64,000 nucleotides of DNA from Siphlonurus alternatus (lineage: Eukaryota; Arthropoda; Insecta; Ephemeroptera; Siphlonuridae): NCBI GenBank assembly GCA_949825025.1, contig OX463782.1, positions 34,691,351 through 34,755,350 on the forward strand. The letters are read 5' to 3'. The position numbers were made by a program, and so were the translations under genes. Numbering within the stretch: the stretch's first letter is position 1; the number at the start of each line of letters is the position of its first letter. The notes under the pieces are model-generated. The model saw only the letters and a program-made list of their open reading frames with translations. It was not told the origin of the DNA and did no database searches. Of this stretch, positions 12,558 to 33,800 are shown one piece after another.

Positions 12558-13327
12558 AGGGCAGTCTCCTACAGGCCGTCTCACATGGATTTTCGACTGT
12601 CATCTCACTGATATTAGTCGTCCGTATTTTTAAAAGTAAATGGATCCTCCCTCCTCCGTGTAAGAAAATATTTATTTTAAAATATTTACGTGGAAAATTG
12701 AAAGTAAATTGTAGTCTGATGTCCATGAATTTCTTTTTCTACACACTATTATTTTTATTTATTTGATAAATATCATACGTTTCGAGAAAATCGCAAGGCG
12801 GGAACTGAGTTATAACTTATATAAGTCTAGTAATATAGTATGACGTCACAGAATATCAAAACCACAAATAAACAGAAAATCAACCTTCATAAATATTTTG
12901 ATTATAGGAATTAACTTGATTTGATGATAAAATAATTAATGTAAATATTCACATTAAGGTAGAGTCCAATTCCACAGTCATGCAAAATATTATGAAGTCT
13001 ATATATAATATACTACGTCATCGCTTTAGAAATGGGCTTCGACTTTTTTTATACTAGTCGTCCGGTTTATAAAAGTCATATTTAAACGTATTAATTTTAT
13101 TTTTGCGGGTAAAAAGAAGTTGTTGAGCAATATTAGACTCTATGAGCATTTACTTACTTTTAATTTCAAATCTCTAGATACCGTGAAATCGCTATAATCC
13201 GGGCGCAAAGTGAGGTCTCTCTCCCGTAAGAATGCATGTAAACCGGCCGCTCAGTCGGACGTCGCCGACGTCGGACGACTAATAAAAAGAGTGGTGGGGG
13301 GTAAGACGGCCTGTAGCAGACTGCCCT
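12558..13327. mobile_element. Non-autonomous foldback transposon with 9-base target duplication
   Basis: Termini are AGGGCAGTCTCCTACAGGCC at 12558 and the mirror GGCCTGTAGCAGACTGCCCT ending at 13327. Both are flanked by the identical 9-mer GGTAAGATC (12549-12557 and 13328-13336), a perfect target-site duplication. A 9-base duplication fits Mutator-like elements best. The interior resembles that of the TTAA-flanked element at 40031-41368, although the ends differ. No transposase is encoded. Confidence 0.85.
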
Positions 13328-13336
13328 GGTAAGATC

Positions 13337-13628
13337 CTCTCCAGACTCCAGTCCAGACTTGAATTCCTCCCCCTTAAGGGGGGAGGGGTAGATGCGACGA
13401 TGCGACCGACACTCGACCAATCACGTCGCAGGAGCTGCATGCGCGCCATCGCCGTCCGCGGATTTTGCGCACTGAAAATCAGAGAGAAGAGACAAGGGAG
13501 AAGACTTTTCTCTTCACTTCATCTTGAGCCAATGCATTGACCAATAAGCAACAGGTGTGTCTCACGGTTTTTACTTATAATTTTTATTATTAGTCCGTGA
13601 TTTTAAATCTGCAGCAAAATTTAAGATC
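13337..13628 (+). promoter_or_regulatory. Candidate upstream region of the SOX-like gene
   Basis: This GC-richer, non-repetitive stretch immediately precedes the proposed first ATG and contrasts with the AT-rich surroundings. It contains no obvious TATA box. It is called only from position and composition. Confidence 0.3.
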
Positions 13629-21232
<7,604 letters not shown>

Positions 21233-22257
21233 TGGTGAAGGTCGGGAGGTTGTCTTCTTTTCTTTACTGGCCTTGTACTTTGTTGGCTTTTTTTTTTTTA
21301 AATATCGAAATGGTAATTATTTTACAAGAGATTCAATTCCTCATTACTAGCTGTTGATTATAAAGATGTAACTTAATTAATTTGTGTCCGACTTGTAATT
21401 CCCAAGACTGCTGAAGTCTGATATATAACATTTTAATTGCTACTAATTTTCTGGTGACAATTTGAATCTCTTGACTTATTTACTCAGGTTATGTTTGTAA
21501 AAAGGATTCATGCCAATAATTAACTTTATAATTTTAGAAATTTTCCATTTTATAAAATAGAATTACTGTATTTTTAGCAATTGCTCATATTAAATGAGCT
21601 TATGTATAAATGTGCGATGGTTTATTTCTTTGTATAATTTTTTTTTTGTTTTTTTTTAAGACATAATTTTTGTGATTGCGACTTCATTGTCACCCTTCTT
21701 TATGTAATTCCAAATGCATGATTTATTGTACAGCAAAGTTTGGCAACCCTTAAAACTTAACTTTGAGTATTTCTATAAATTTAAAATCCTCTAAAATTAT
21801 TTAATTACTAAAACACAAAGCACATACAATTAAAATTAAACTTAGTTGGGATGTCTTCATGTCATTGTATTTTTTTTCTCTCTATGTTTTTTCTATTAAT
21901 TTTAAGATTGCTTTTTTGTAATTATTGTTTAATGATTAATCAAAACAGTAACTTTTTAAAAAATGGCCATAGTAAAAATACAGTATAAATATATATGAGG
22001 AGCATGAACTGAAATAATTAAAAAGTCTGATAATACAACAAAAAATATACAAAGTAGCCACTTTTTTTAGTACTTATTTTTTTAGTAGCAGTTTCACGTA
22101 CTGTCTAATTTTTAAAATCTCTGTTTCTACCAAAAAAAAAAAAAGTTAATTGATTAAATTTCAAATTAAAAAATAAATAGTAATATGGAATATCAGATAT
22201 ACTGTCAGGGAGTGTCAGGGCTGTGTGTCTTATATAAAAAAAATAAAAAAAATAAAT
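21233..22257. other. 3' region of the SOX-like gene
   Basis: AT-rich DNA after the stop codon, with several T-rich tracts and no recognisable exon. Probably 3' untranslated and flanking sequence; the polyadenylation site was not fixed. Confidence 0.4.
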
Positions 22258-22640
22258 AAATGGACAATTAACCTACATGAAATTTTTTTATTGCAGAAAT
22301 GAATAGAGGGTACCAAATTATGCTACTCTGATTTTTTTCAGATTTTTTTTATTATTATATTTATTTATTTTAAATAATCAATAAAAATGTGGCCACGCCC
22401 TGTGGAGGTGTCTAGGCTCTATCCTTCTAGAAGGGGCCGATATGACTTATATTACATTCAATAAGTATAATATATAAAAATATTTAAGTATAATATATAA
22501 AAATATTTCCGGAACTACGTATATATATATAAAAAAAAAGAAGAAGAAAAAAAGGAAATGAAAAAATTAATAGTAACATATAATTTGGTACACTCTATTG
22601 ATTTCTGCAATAAAAAGAATCATGCATGTCATCCATGCAT
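22258..22640. mobile_element. MITE family C (C2 subtype)
   Basis: Inverted arms: ATTGCAGAAATGAATAGAGG and TACCAAATTATGCTACTCTG at about 22292-22332, mirrored at 22590-22625. Same subtype as 36085-36415. Confidence 0.7.
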
Positions 22641-23907
22641 TTTGTCAAATTTTTCAGAAAGAATTTTCTGATCATAAAATTAAAGAATTTGCTTTCATGG
22701 ATTTTTTTAATTTTATGTTTAATTACATTCAGAATTTTTTGCCTGTTTACATTCTCAAATAACTCACTCAGCAGTTTGCAAACATTAATTAAAGATCATA
22801 TTTGGCCATCTTTCTTTCATTTCCGACTGTATTCAGGCGTAGCTATATAGTCGTACATTCCTTGATAATTAAGTACGTGTATAGTGGGACAAATAATAGG
22901 AATTGCTCTGTACTTTTCCTCAGCATATACAAAATTCTGCCAGTTATATTTATCATATTTCCTTTAAAATTGTTACTTTAAGTACCTTTTATTACTTTTT
23001 TTAGTTTATTTTTTGTAATCATGCTGCATGAAAATTGATTGTTGTTTTTTTTTTTTTACATCACACTTAAAAATTATAAACAAAAACACATTTTTTTTAA
23101 AGATACATTCTTATTTGTAACTTGTTTAGCTTATATTCATATCTCTGAAACAATGGCAATTAACATTTCACCTAGCTAAGTGAGGATTCAAATGATCGTC
23201 GTATAATTACATAAAGGTACAGTGTCAATCATAACTAATTTCCTCCATCCAGAGCTCACTGCCATATGCTGGATGATTGTAATTTTATGTGCTACGTAGT
23301 GTACTAGCTGCAGTCAACATACTCATAAAAACATCAAACAATTAATGTACAATCCAATCATAACACCTTCTTTTATCTTAACATATATATATATATATAT
23401 ATTTATGTATATAATATCTGTTTTATTTTTTATGTGGGTCTTAATACTTTTAGAGAAAATTTTGTCAGCTACAAAATTGGATCACTGGAAATATACGTAC
23501 GCAATAAGACAAAATTAAATCTAACCTTTCAGGGTAACATATTTAATTGTGATAATTAAGATTGTTCAGATGATCGAATATTTAATTATTTTGAAGTTGA
23601 TGATTTTTTTTGTGTGCTTGTTTTAATTGGTCATGTATTGCATGACTTTTAATTGTTTGTATTATATATATATAATATATATTTATGCTATAAGTTAATT
23701 TTTTTTCTATAGATTTAAGTTTATTTTTATTTAAAGTTTAGTTCCATTTTAATTTTTTTGAATATGTGCCCTTCAGGCCTTTATTTTGTTTTCTACTTTT
23801 TATTATAAACTTTTTTGTATTTTTTTATATACGTATACGTAAAAATATAAATAAAATTTAAATTTTAAAATAATTGCTTTTGCATTACATTTTTTCTAAA
23901 GATTATT
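22641..23907. other. Intergenic, nothing recognised
   Basis: Very AT-rich, with short TA runs (23380-23402, 23663-23682) and T tracts. No exon or element recognised. Confidence 0.4.
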
Positions 23908-24028
23908 AGGCCTGTTCGTAAACCCTGCTCGGTGTACACTTTCTGCACCCAATCGACCTTATGTACATGCGACATAAGGTCGATTGGGTGTAGAAAGTGT
24001 ACACCGAGCAGGGTTTACGAACAGGCCT
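23908..24028. repeat. Near-perfect 121-base hairpin element
   Basis: Arms of about 57 bases, beginning AGGCCTGTTCGTAAACCCTG and mirrored to the end at 24028, differ at one visible position, with a loop of about 7 bases. The same terminal sequence bounds the longer element at 45596-46407, so this is a minimal deletion derivative of that family. Confidence 0.9.
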
Positions 24029-24169
24029 ATTATTATTGAAATTGTATATATTATGCTTTCACAGTCCTGGATGCGCATCCAGATGCTTTTAAATTTTTCG
24101 AGCATATATCCCGGATGCTAGCTCGGATATATTTTTTGAGCATCCGAGATCGCCGAGCATACTTTTGGC

Positions 24170-24215
24170 ATATATATATATATATATATATATATTGATA
24201 TATATAATATATATA

Positions 24216-24310
<95 letters not shown>
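24170..24310. repeat. TA microsatellite
   Basis: Long alternating TA tract with a few interruptions near 24195-24222. Confidence 0.95.
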
Positions 24311-24312
<2 letters not shown>

Positions 24313-24866
24313 TCATCTGGATGCGCTTCAGGTCCCTGTAAAAAAGTAACTACAGTTTTCTTATATAGAAACTCACCCATAGGTTATAAAGATCCTAATG
24401 CTATAAAAGCTAGACTCAAGTTCAAAAAAAAAAAAAATTGTTCCTTATATATATTTTGCGAAACTTACAGAGATTTGTTGGTTTTGAAGTTTTTCCCACC
24501 GTTTCACTTGCCATCTAAACACAGTTCAGAAACTTGCTAATAGATGGCGCATGCGTTCATAAATCGCCTAAATCGTTCAAAATATTTGAGAAGTGGGATG
24601 GGCGAAGGGGCGAACGTCCATGTAACAAACGTAAAAAGTACAGTAACTGCAATGAATCTTCGTGTTTCCCTTTAGTTTATTGATTGTGAATTAAATAGAA
24701 CTAATATACTAAACAAAACATTGCTTTTTAGATAAAAAAGCATAATATTATAGTGCCAATTTTGTTTTCATCGTCATGGGAACTATGTGAACATTTTTAG
24801 TTCATCGATCAGGTGACGATTGTTTTCTTCAAAAAACTGATGTCCTTACATTAAAAATAAATTACA

Positions 24867-27800
24867 ATGGCTGTTGAGTCGTTAATACAAGACTGGCTGG
24901 CGGAGTATAGTCAGTTATGTCCCGAGGAACTTGTTAGTTACGCTGCTAGCTTGGATTCTAATGAGGAAGTCACTGCCTGTGTCTTCAGAGTTCTGGAGGA
25001 TCGGATCAAGTATGCTGATGTAAGTTGTTTGGTCTGCCCACAGACAAACAGACGATGGACTTTGCGGGATTTTTAGGCTCGTTTCTTCCCCTAAAGTATT
25101 TCTTTTATTAGTGTCCAGTGCAGAAGGCAGCACTCACTAGTTTTCCCATCTCTTAACATTTCCCTTTCACCAATATGCATACCCCTCTCATGACGAGAGG
25201 CTAGGAACTATAGTCACCTTCTATGAAATCAGCTGTTATAAAAAAGTATTATTAACTTTGTCACCCTAATTGACCCCCTTATCACCTGAAGTTGGGTTGC
25301 GAGGACAGAGACAAGCGCTCACGAGAGCCAGAAAGAGAAAAAAAACAACAAGTGGTTGGATTTGAACCCGCAATCTTTGTATCCGTAGACCATTGCAGCA
25401 TGAGGCATGTTGGTGTGTTGAAAAATTAAAAAGAAAAAATTATGTATTTTTTTTTTTACCATCCCTCCCCTTTGTTTTCAGCTAATCCTTTTATGAGGTA
25501 ATTCTTTAGCTTATACTCTATCCCCTCTCACTGCAGTTCAGCTAGATGTAGACGACTTATCTAAGCGGGCCTAACAATCCTTCATATCTGTGGTCTGCAG
25601 TTGTTATGAAAAATGTCATTAACCTTCTCGTTGTTTCAGCTGATTGAGTCGGTGGTGGGACAGCTCTACAGTTTCTACCAGAGTCAATGTCGGCAGTTGC
25701 AATGCTACACTCTTCAGTTTCTTCCGTCTCTCGTGTTCGTCTGTCTAAACTGTGTGGCTCACGGCGATAAACAGGTACTGATTTTTAGCTCAAGCAGTAT
25801 TCAGGCACGGATTCAAGGGGGGGGGGGGGCGATTGCCCCCTCCAAAAAGTCCCAAACAAAATACATTGAAGGTGTTACCACCTCCTACCCGTCTCCCCAC
25901 CCACCCTCCCACCCAAAATTTAACATTAAGGGTCAAGACACCGTCCCCCCCCCCGCTCCTTCCCCTCCCTCCGCTCTTAAATTGTCAATATATAACTTTC
26001 CATGCAGTATTGAAGTGTTAAAAAGTCTCTTTTTATTCACAACAATGTGTATTGAATTTTTGTATTACCAGTCAGTCAAAGCAGCTTCTCTAATAATTAC
26101 TCATACCTTGATGCGAAACGTCTTTTATGACGAACCATAAGAGGCTTAAGACCTGTGTATATAAGACGGTTTTATAAACCTCATTGGTACCTTTTAGTAA
26201 AAGTAACTTTAGCCTCCAGCCTTTCTGGCTTTAAAACAGTTACAGTATTAGAGTTTGTAATTATTCAAATATTATAATATACAGTAAAAACTTTTTATTA
26301 CGTCAAATCAAGGGACCAAGGAAATTGAGTTTACCTTATATTGAGTATACCTTATATCAAGTTTTTCCTACACCTGCATATACTAATTATTTTTTACGGG
26401 ACCTTTACTCCGTTACTCAATTTCGAGTTTTTACCTTATAACAAGTTATGTAATAACAAGTTTTTAGTGTATGTAGTTTACTTCTCTTTCATTCTATTCT
26501 CCATTGAAAAATGTTAGTTGCTTCTTTCCCCTGATCTTTTACAAATAAATCCTGCATGTTGACTGAGATTTCGTGCTACATTGCAGAGCTGTCCGACGGT
26601 GGAGACGCTGCTACTCGGTATGTATAACCAGGAGCTGCTGGACAAGAACGGAAAACCGCGCGTCCACAGTTTCCGTCTGCCCTCCCTGGCCCAGGCCTCG
26701 CCCTACCATGACGTGAGTAACCCCTCCGTTTGTCTTGCAGTCTATGTAGACGGGGGAGCCTGTTTAAACAGAATGGTGTGATGATAACATGTTCAGTACT
26801 TATAAATGTCACCAATACCCAATACTTACAACATAATTCCTATAAAGATTATGCATTTGTTTAACATCTTTTGAAGGGTCATAAAATAGTTCCGATAATC
26901 CCACTGGCTGTACTACCACACTGAAAAAAGTACACAATCTGAAGTCTAGCAATTCATGGATTTCTTACTGTCTTTGGTGGTCTTTTTAACAACCAAAATC
27001 TGCATCTCTTACAATGGACAACCTTCAGGATTTTTTTAATTGCAGATTTGGAGAGAGCGTCTTAAGTTATGTTTTGTCAATTTTTTCAAAAAAAAAAATT
27101 CCAATATTTTTTAACACTTGCGTGCCATAGGGAAAAATATTATATTATTTTAATGTAAAGTTGTTAGAGGATTCAAAAATACCTGAAAAGGAAATGAACC
27201 TGTATATTATATATTTTTTTTATTGCACGGTACTGTATTTGGATAGAGCAGCTCAAGTTATGTTTTGTCAGTTTTTTCCAGATGTTTTTTTAATCTTTTT
27301 TAGCATTTTTTTTTTTTTTTTTTATTTCACAAAAAGTTATACAATAAAGTCCAGCCAAGATTATTTTCAAATAATCTTATTGGCTGGTGCATGAAATACA
27401 TTGTATTGTTCAATTAAAGCTCAAAGGTTTAACTTGTTTATCAATTTAACTAATTAAACATTACATGAGAAAAAAAAAAGTAAAAAAAAAAAAAAAAAAA
27501 TAAATAGAAACATGAATAACTATATTCTATATGAAATTTTTCTATTATTATAATTGTTATTATTTAACATTATTATTATTATCATTTTTTTTTTAAATAA
27601 GAATATAAAATTAATTGTTTAAACATAATTACTTATTGAAATATAACAAGAATTCTTAATTATTAAATTATTAACACTAAATAATTTTATATTGACCAAC
27701 TTTGCAACTATTTATCAAATAAGAAGAAATTAAAAACATCCAACCAAAAAAAAAAAAAAAAAAAAAAAAAAACATGCATGTAAAACTTTTACCAAATATT

Positions 27801-30800
27801 TTCTAGTCTGAAATAAAATAAAAATTATGAACATTAGATCAACTCTTTAACAAAAAAGAAGAATATTAAAAATCTGACACAAAATAACTGTAACAGAGAA
27901 AATAAACAAAGAATATATACTATTTTACCATTTTTAATTTAATATATTAAGTAACATTAACCAAATTTTAATGTGTTTTTTAACCAAGCTTTTAGATTCT
28001 AGGTTTTTTAAATTTATGGGTATATCATTCCACAACCTTGGTATTATATAATCCCAAGTTTTTTCACTGAATCTGTTTATTCGAATAGGTGCAATAAATG
28101 GATCATTAGCAATTAATCTTGTTTCATAATTATGTACTCTATATTCACCATGAGTTATATCAAAATATTTTTCAATTATTAAAGATTGTTTTACTTGTAA
28201 ATTTACAGGCAATATATTCCAATACTTAAAGATGTTCTCACCCTCTTTAAACTTATCCCCAACTTTCATGGACTTTAATATTCGCTTTTGCATTTTATTT
28301 AAATTAGTCATTGCACCTGATTGCACAAATCCCCATCCTAAATTTCCATATAAAATATATGGATGCACCAATGCAAAATACACATTTCTTAAAGTTTTTT
28401 CACTAACAATTTTTTTCAATTTATATATTTGGGATAAGGCTGTTCTTAATTTCATAGTTATTTTATTAATTTGAGAATGCCATTCATAGTTTTCATCAAT
28501 TATTATTCCAAGATATTTATGTTCTTTTACTTGTTCAATTTTATCACATGAGCAGTTTTGTAAAAAATTATGCAAGCACTCATTTTTATGAATAACAATT
28601 GAAAGCATAGGAAAAGACGCTGCATGATTATGATGTCACAGCATTTTGCAGCATGATTTTAAGGATTAAAAAAAAAAAACTGACAAAATTTGACAATAAA
28701 CAGAGACCCTACAGAGACCTCCGTGTCTTATGGCCAGAAATTTGACCAGCTTGGTTTACCGGACCTTGCCGAACATTTAGCTGATTTAGCAGCCCCGCCA
28801 CTCTCAGTTACAGTGAAACTCTGATCAAATCCCTGGCCATAAGACACGGAGGTCTCTGTAGGGTCTCTGGACAATAAATAACTAGAGGTCCTCTGTCCAA
28901 ATACAGTGAAAACTTGTTATTACGTTAGGTCAAGGGACTCAGGAAATAAGTTTTACCTTATATAATATAGGTAAAACTAAATTCCTGAGTATTATCATTG
29001 AGCATTACATACCTTTGTATTGAGTTTTTTCCTTTACTTGCAATGCTAATTATTTTTGATGGGACCGCAATCTACTTTACTCAGAATTGAGTTTTACCTA
29101 ATAACAAGTTGAGTAGTTAAGAGTTTTTACTGTACAATAATTTTTTTCATGCAGCTTGTCCATTGTTAGAGCAGATAAAACGCTAGTGCTGATGTGTATA
29201 GTCAAGTTATGTAAAACTTGCAGCCGATGAGCCTGGCCCCCGCCAGCCTGACTGAGAGTGCCCTGCGACGGCTCGAGGAGTGCAACACGCACCTCGTGAT
29301 GAAGGGACCGTACCGGCCCGTCACGAAGCTGGTCGCTCAGAACCGACTGTCGGTGCTCTCCGCCCTCCTGGTCATCTACAACGGTCAGCTGTCCGTGGTG
29401 CCTGAGCACGCTACCCCCTTCCTGTGCAAGGCCGTCTCCAGGTGAGACCTCTAGCAGAGAAAATATTATGCTAGTAGAAGGCTCAGGCTTATGGGAGTTT
29501 TTCTCATCATGTCATTTTAATTGAAGACACGAATTATAGATGGCTCTTGCATGTCATGGTCAAGATTTATCAGTCTAGTAGCAGAAAGGAGGGGATGGGA
29601 GGAGGGCCAGGTTATAAAACTCAGCCATTCATATTTTGTTGCATTTTCTTCGCTGCATGTGCCTTGCAGGTGCATTGTAGGCATTGCTCTTCCTCCTGAG
29701 CCCCCTCCACAGCCTTGCCTTTCGTGTCTTTGCCTCAGGGCAAAGCGACATCAGCGACATTCAGTTGTTGTGTCTTCAAACACATTCAGGTTGTTATTGA
29801 AGGTGGGGAGAGACAAAAATTTAACATGGGCCTGTGCCTTCTACTAGCATATTCTTGTCTCTGCCTCTATCGAGTCTAGTTCAACGAGGGGTGATTTTAA
29901 TTAAGGGTTAATTTTTGTAACTTGACTTTCATTTTATATTGCAAGGTTTTTTAAATGCTCCATCACCATTGAAGCATTAACTGTAATAAAGGGTTTTCTG
30001 GAAAAATTTTCTCCATAGCCACCATGTTAGAAAATTTGAATATTTTCTCAGTACTCAGTACATAACTGTCGAAGTAAATAAAAATAATTTTTTAACTTTA
30101 TCCTACTAATTTTATAACTATATCCTACCCCACATTTAGGGGTCTTCTGATAATTCACCATGACTTATTTTCCTTTAAAAACAAATTGAAAAATCTTTAA
30201 TGCCAAAAAAGAAAAAAGCAATTTCCATTTTATTTTCTTGTCCTTTTTTTTTATATATATAATATAAATACATATACTGTATATAGGTTTGGATATAGGA
30301 TGGTGGGAAAACTGCAAAAAATTTAAATCAAATGACTTGAAGCCTCTATCTTCAATATAGTGCAATATTGCAATATTACAATATATTTCTTGTTGTTTTA
30401 CCAGAAACTCCAAAAAATTATCACTAGCCTGTTGTAATGTTTTTAGCTGCTTTAGCAAATGCTAGGAAAAGCACAAGTTTTTTTTATCTTCTTCTTTTCT
30501 TATGCCCACATGTTGGCTACTAAGCCATTTTACTTCTAGTAAGCCAATAAAGAAGAGATTCCTTCTCTTCTCTCTTCATGTTGCCAGGCAACGAGTCAAG
30601 TTCCACAGTTAATGCAGAGCATCTAAACAAATGCCCTCTGTCATGAGGTTCATTTTTACATAATTTACAAATGTCACTATCTTGGATTTTGAACTTTGTT
30701 TTTTTTTCATAAGAACCATAAGAATGTTCTAACCTGCTCCAGACTGGTGACTCAGGGCTTCAGCAAGCAGGCCTCCCACCAGCGCTCCTCCTACGACTCA

Positions 30801-33800
30801 AGTCTGGTGCCGCCTACACTACCTCGCATCCCCGTCACCTCGGAGTTCCTGCTGGAGCTGCTCACCGGAATACACCCCGCGCTGTGAGTCATCCAGTAAT
30901 AGCGAAAGTAACCACCAGTGATGACCCCAAACTTAGATTAAGGTAAGCTGCATTGTTTTTAACAAGTACTCTCAGTCCATTGTGTCTTATGGGAGCTCTC
31001 TGGACGAATCACACCCAAGGATTTCCAAGGAGCTCTTTTCTGATTGGCTCTTAAAACAGAGGGGAAAAATCTCCTTCACTTACTCATTCTGATTGGTTGT
31101 CAGAGAATCAACAAGGCTGCTGCGTACATCAAGGGATAGTACTTGGTAAAAACAAATGCAGTTTACTTTAACTTAGATGTATTTGAAATCATCTCGAATA
31201 ATAAAATTGTTTTGAAATTTTTATGTGGCTTTTAGTTTCTAAAATTTGTCTTTCAAATACTGTAAATTTTTAAAATAGTTGTGAATTTGCTAAGGTTTAC
31301 ATGTTAATCAAATAGGACTACATTGATCAGCTGTTCTGTGTTACCTTACCCTTAAGGATTTATCTTTTCTGACTGCCTAAGGACATATAGAGGCTTCAAG
31401 TCAGCTGATTTTTCAATGTTTTTTAAGTGCAAGATGAACCTTAGCGACACAATTCAGCATCACGAGATGCACTGACTTGAAGTCTATATTGGCAACTATG
31501 AAAGTTCCTCTTCTCACAAACTTTTCAACCTGAAATTAATATATCCAAATAACTGAATCAATAGGAAATCTATTTAGCTCTATACAATTCAATTTACAAA
31601 CTATTGTATGTTTCAACGACTGTCAGTTAAAAACATTTCCCATCCTCTCTGTTTGTCTCAACAGCTACTCTGACGCAAGCCAGCTCGCAGCACAAAGTCT
31701 TGAAGACGTTCACTTCCGCGCGGCTCACGAGCTGCTGCCCGACGTCCTGCTGGTGACGAATGCCCTGAGGAACATCCTGCACATCAGTGCTGCAGGGAAC
31801 CCGGCTCTAGGTTGGTACCTCGAGGAAGGGTGCTTTGATTCACCCCAATGGAGTACCGGCCTCAACATTTTTTGTTGCAAAAAGATCCAGGAGTATTCTA
31901 AGTTTTCTATGATTTCCAGAATGCTATACGTTTTAATTTTTTCCTATTTTTTACCTAGCTAAAGAAAAAAAAAATAGAAAAAGATTAGTGTTCATACACA
32001 ATAGGATATTATAAACTATTTCTCGTTATGACAAGCTGGTTCCCTAGATTTCATATGTTGACTCCTTTTTGAAATAACAGAGTATCGACCTCAACAGTGT
32101 TTACTGTATTGCAAAAGTAGATAGATGGTACAAAGTTATGCCTCTCTGATTTTTTCAGATTTTTTTATTGTCTGGGTAGTATGGCTAAAAAGTTTTGCTG
32201 AGGTTGGGTTTGAACCCACACCCCTTTTAGGTTCATTCTTTTATTAAAGACAGGGTCACCCCAGATTTTTTTTTGTTCAATATAGCTTTCTTTCATGTAG
32301 TCTTGATTTTAGGTGAATTTTTTTTTTACTAAATGTTATTATTATGCCCACTTTTTGACACTCAAAGTTTGAAAAACGTTGCATCAAATAGACGGTAGTG
32401 AGGGCGGCAGACTGTACTTTACAAAGAAAAATCAAAGAAAAATCAAGAAAGTTGACTTTCGATGCGCTTTTTGAGTTCACTTATGATTGCAATAACTTGA
32501 CACAAACCAGAATTAAAATTCAATATCTCTTCTATTTAAACATGTGAGTCTCAAATTTTTCCGATTTATATAATCTGAGTTATTAAGAATATTGCAGAAG
32601 CTCATTATTATCAATGCCGCCGTGCTCCCCCTGCCGGAGGGTGGGAAACGGCACGAGGGTGAGTGAACATGTACAAGATTTGTCAATGTCAAAAACCAGA
32701 TGTGCGGTCAGAAAGAGAGAAGACGTTTTACCTCGAATATAAGAAGCTTGTATTCTCGAGTAAGGTCGTAGAAATAGGACATTTTAATGCAATTTTAGAC
32801 CTTATAAATATATTATATTATTATTATATAGTATATAATATGGTCCAAAATTAAAAAAAAAAATAAGAAGTTGTGAAGTTTACTTTACTTCACTTTAGAA
32901 CATTTTCTAAGGATAATTGAGCACTATTTTTTCAACAAGTTATATAATAAATAAAACATACGATTAGAAGAAGAACATACATAAGAAACTATGCGATTAG
33001 GATGTGCCCGCATACAGCTTCGTATTGTACGCCTTTACAGTATAATAGGACATTTAGGACCGTTTCTAAAAAAGAAACGTACGATCCGATCGCACGCTTT
33101 CAGATCCCCGACTGCAGAAACAAAAGTCTATATGTGCGACCCGCCTAGGTACGTGTTGCTATTTGCAGCAGAAGTACAACATTGTATTTGGCATGTAAAA
33201 ATAAGACAAGGCATTTATAGTATTTAATTATTTATGCAAATACTAAATATATTTATGATATTAATACTAATATGTTTATAATAATAATATTTGCTTATTA
33301 CAATATCGATATTACGCATGCAGCCTAAGTATCATATATAATATTACATATTGATTTATTACATAAAAATTATTTTTTATATAGTGAATGATAATGTTAT
33401 ATATTGCTTTTTATAATGTATGATATTATGTATATAATACATTATGTATTGTTTAAATTATTAAATTGTATTGAATACCTCCATCTTAATAAGTATTAGG
33501 TCATTGGGGTGGTATACGTATTCATTAAAATTATAATGTAATAATATTATAATATTTATAATGTTATAAAAGTTATTGAAAATGTGCCATGCAAGACAGT
33601 AACTTATACAGTAAGAAAGATTAATTAGTCGTCAGACGGAACATTCGCTTTTTTCATGTTCGCTCCTGCTGTTTGTTTACCCTCCTTTGCAACCACATAC
33701 ACAACACAGAGCCTCCTACGAGGGGGACAAAAAGAAGCGCGCCATGTGCACCGTCGATATGACGTCAAACCTTTTAAAATTTTAGGTTCGAAATGTGGGC

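Noticed and set aside
25360..25420. tRNA-like T-arm on the minus strand (GCGGGTTCAAATCC)
   Set aside because: Only the B-box-like part is visible, with no A box at the right distance; probably a decayed SINE remnant, too weak to list.
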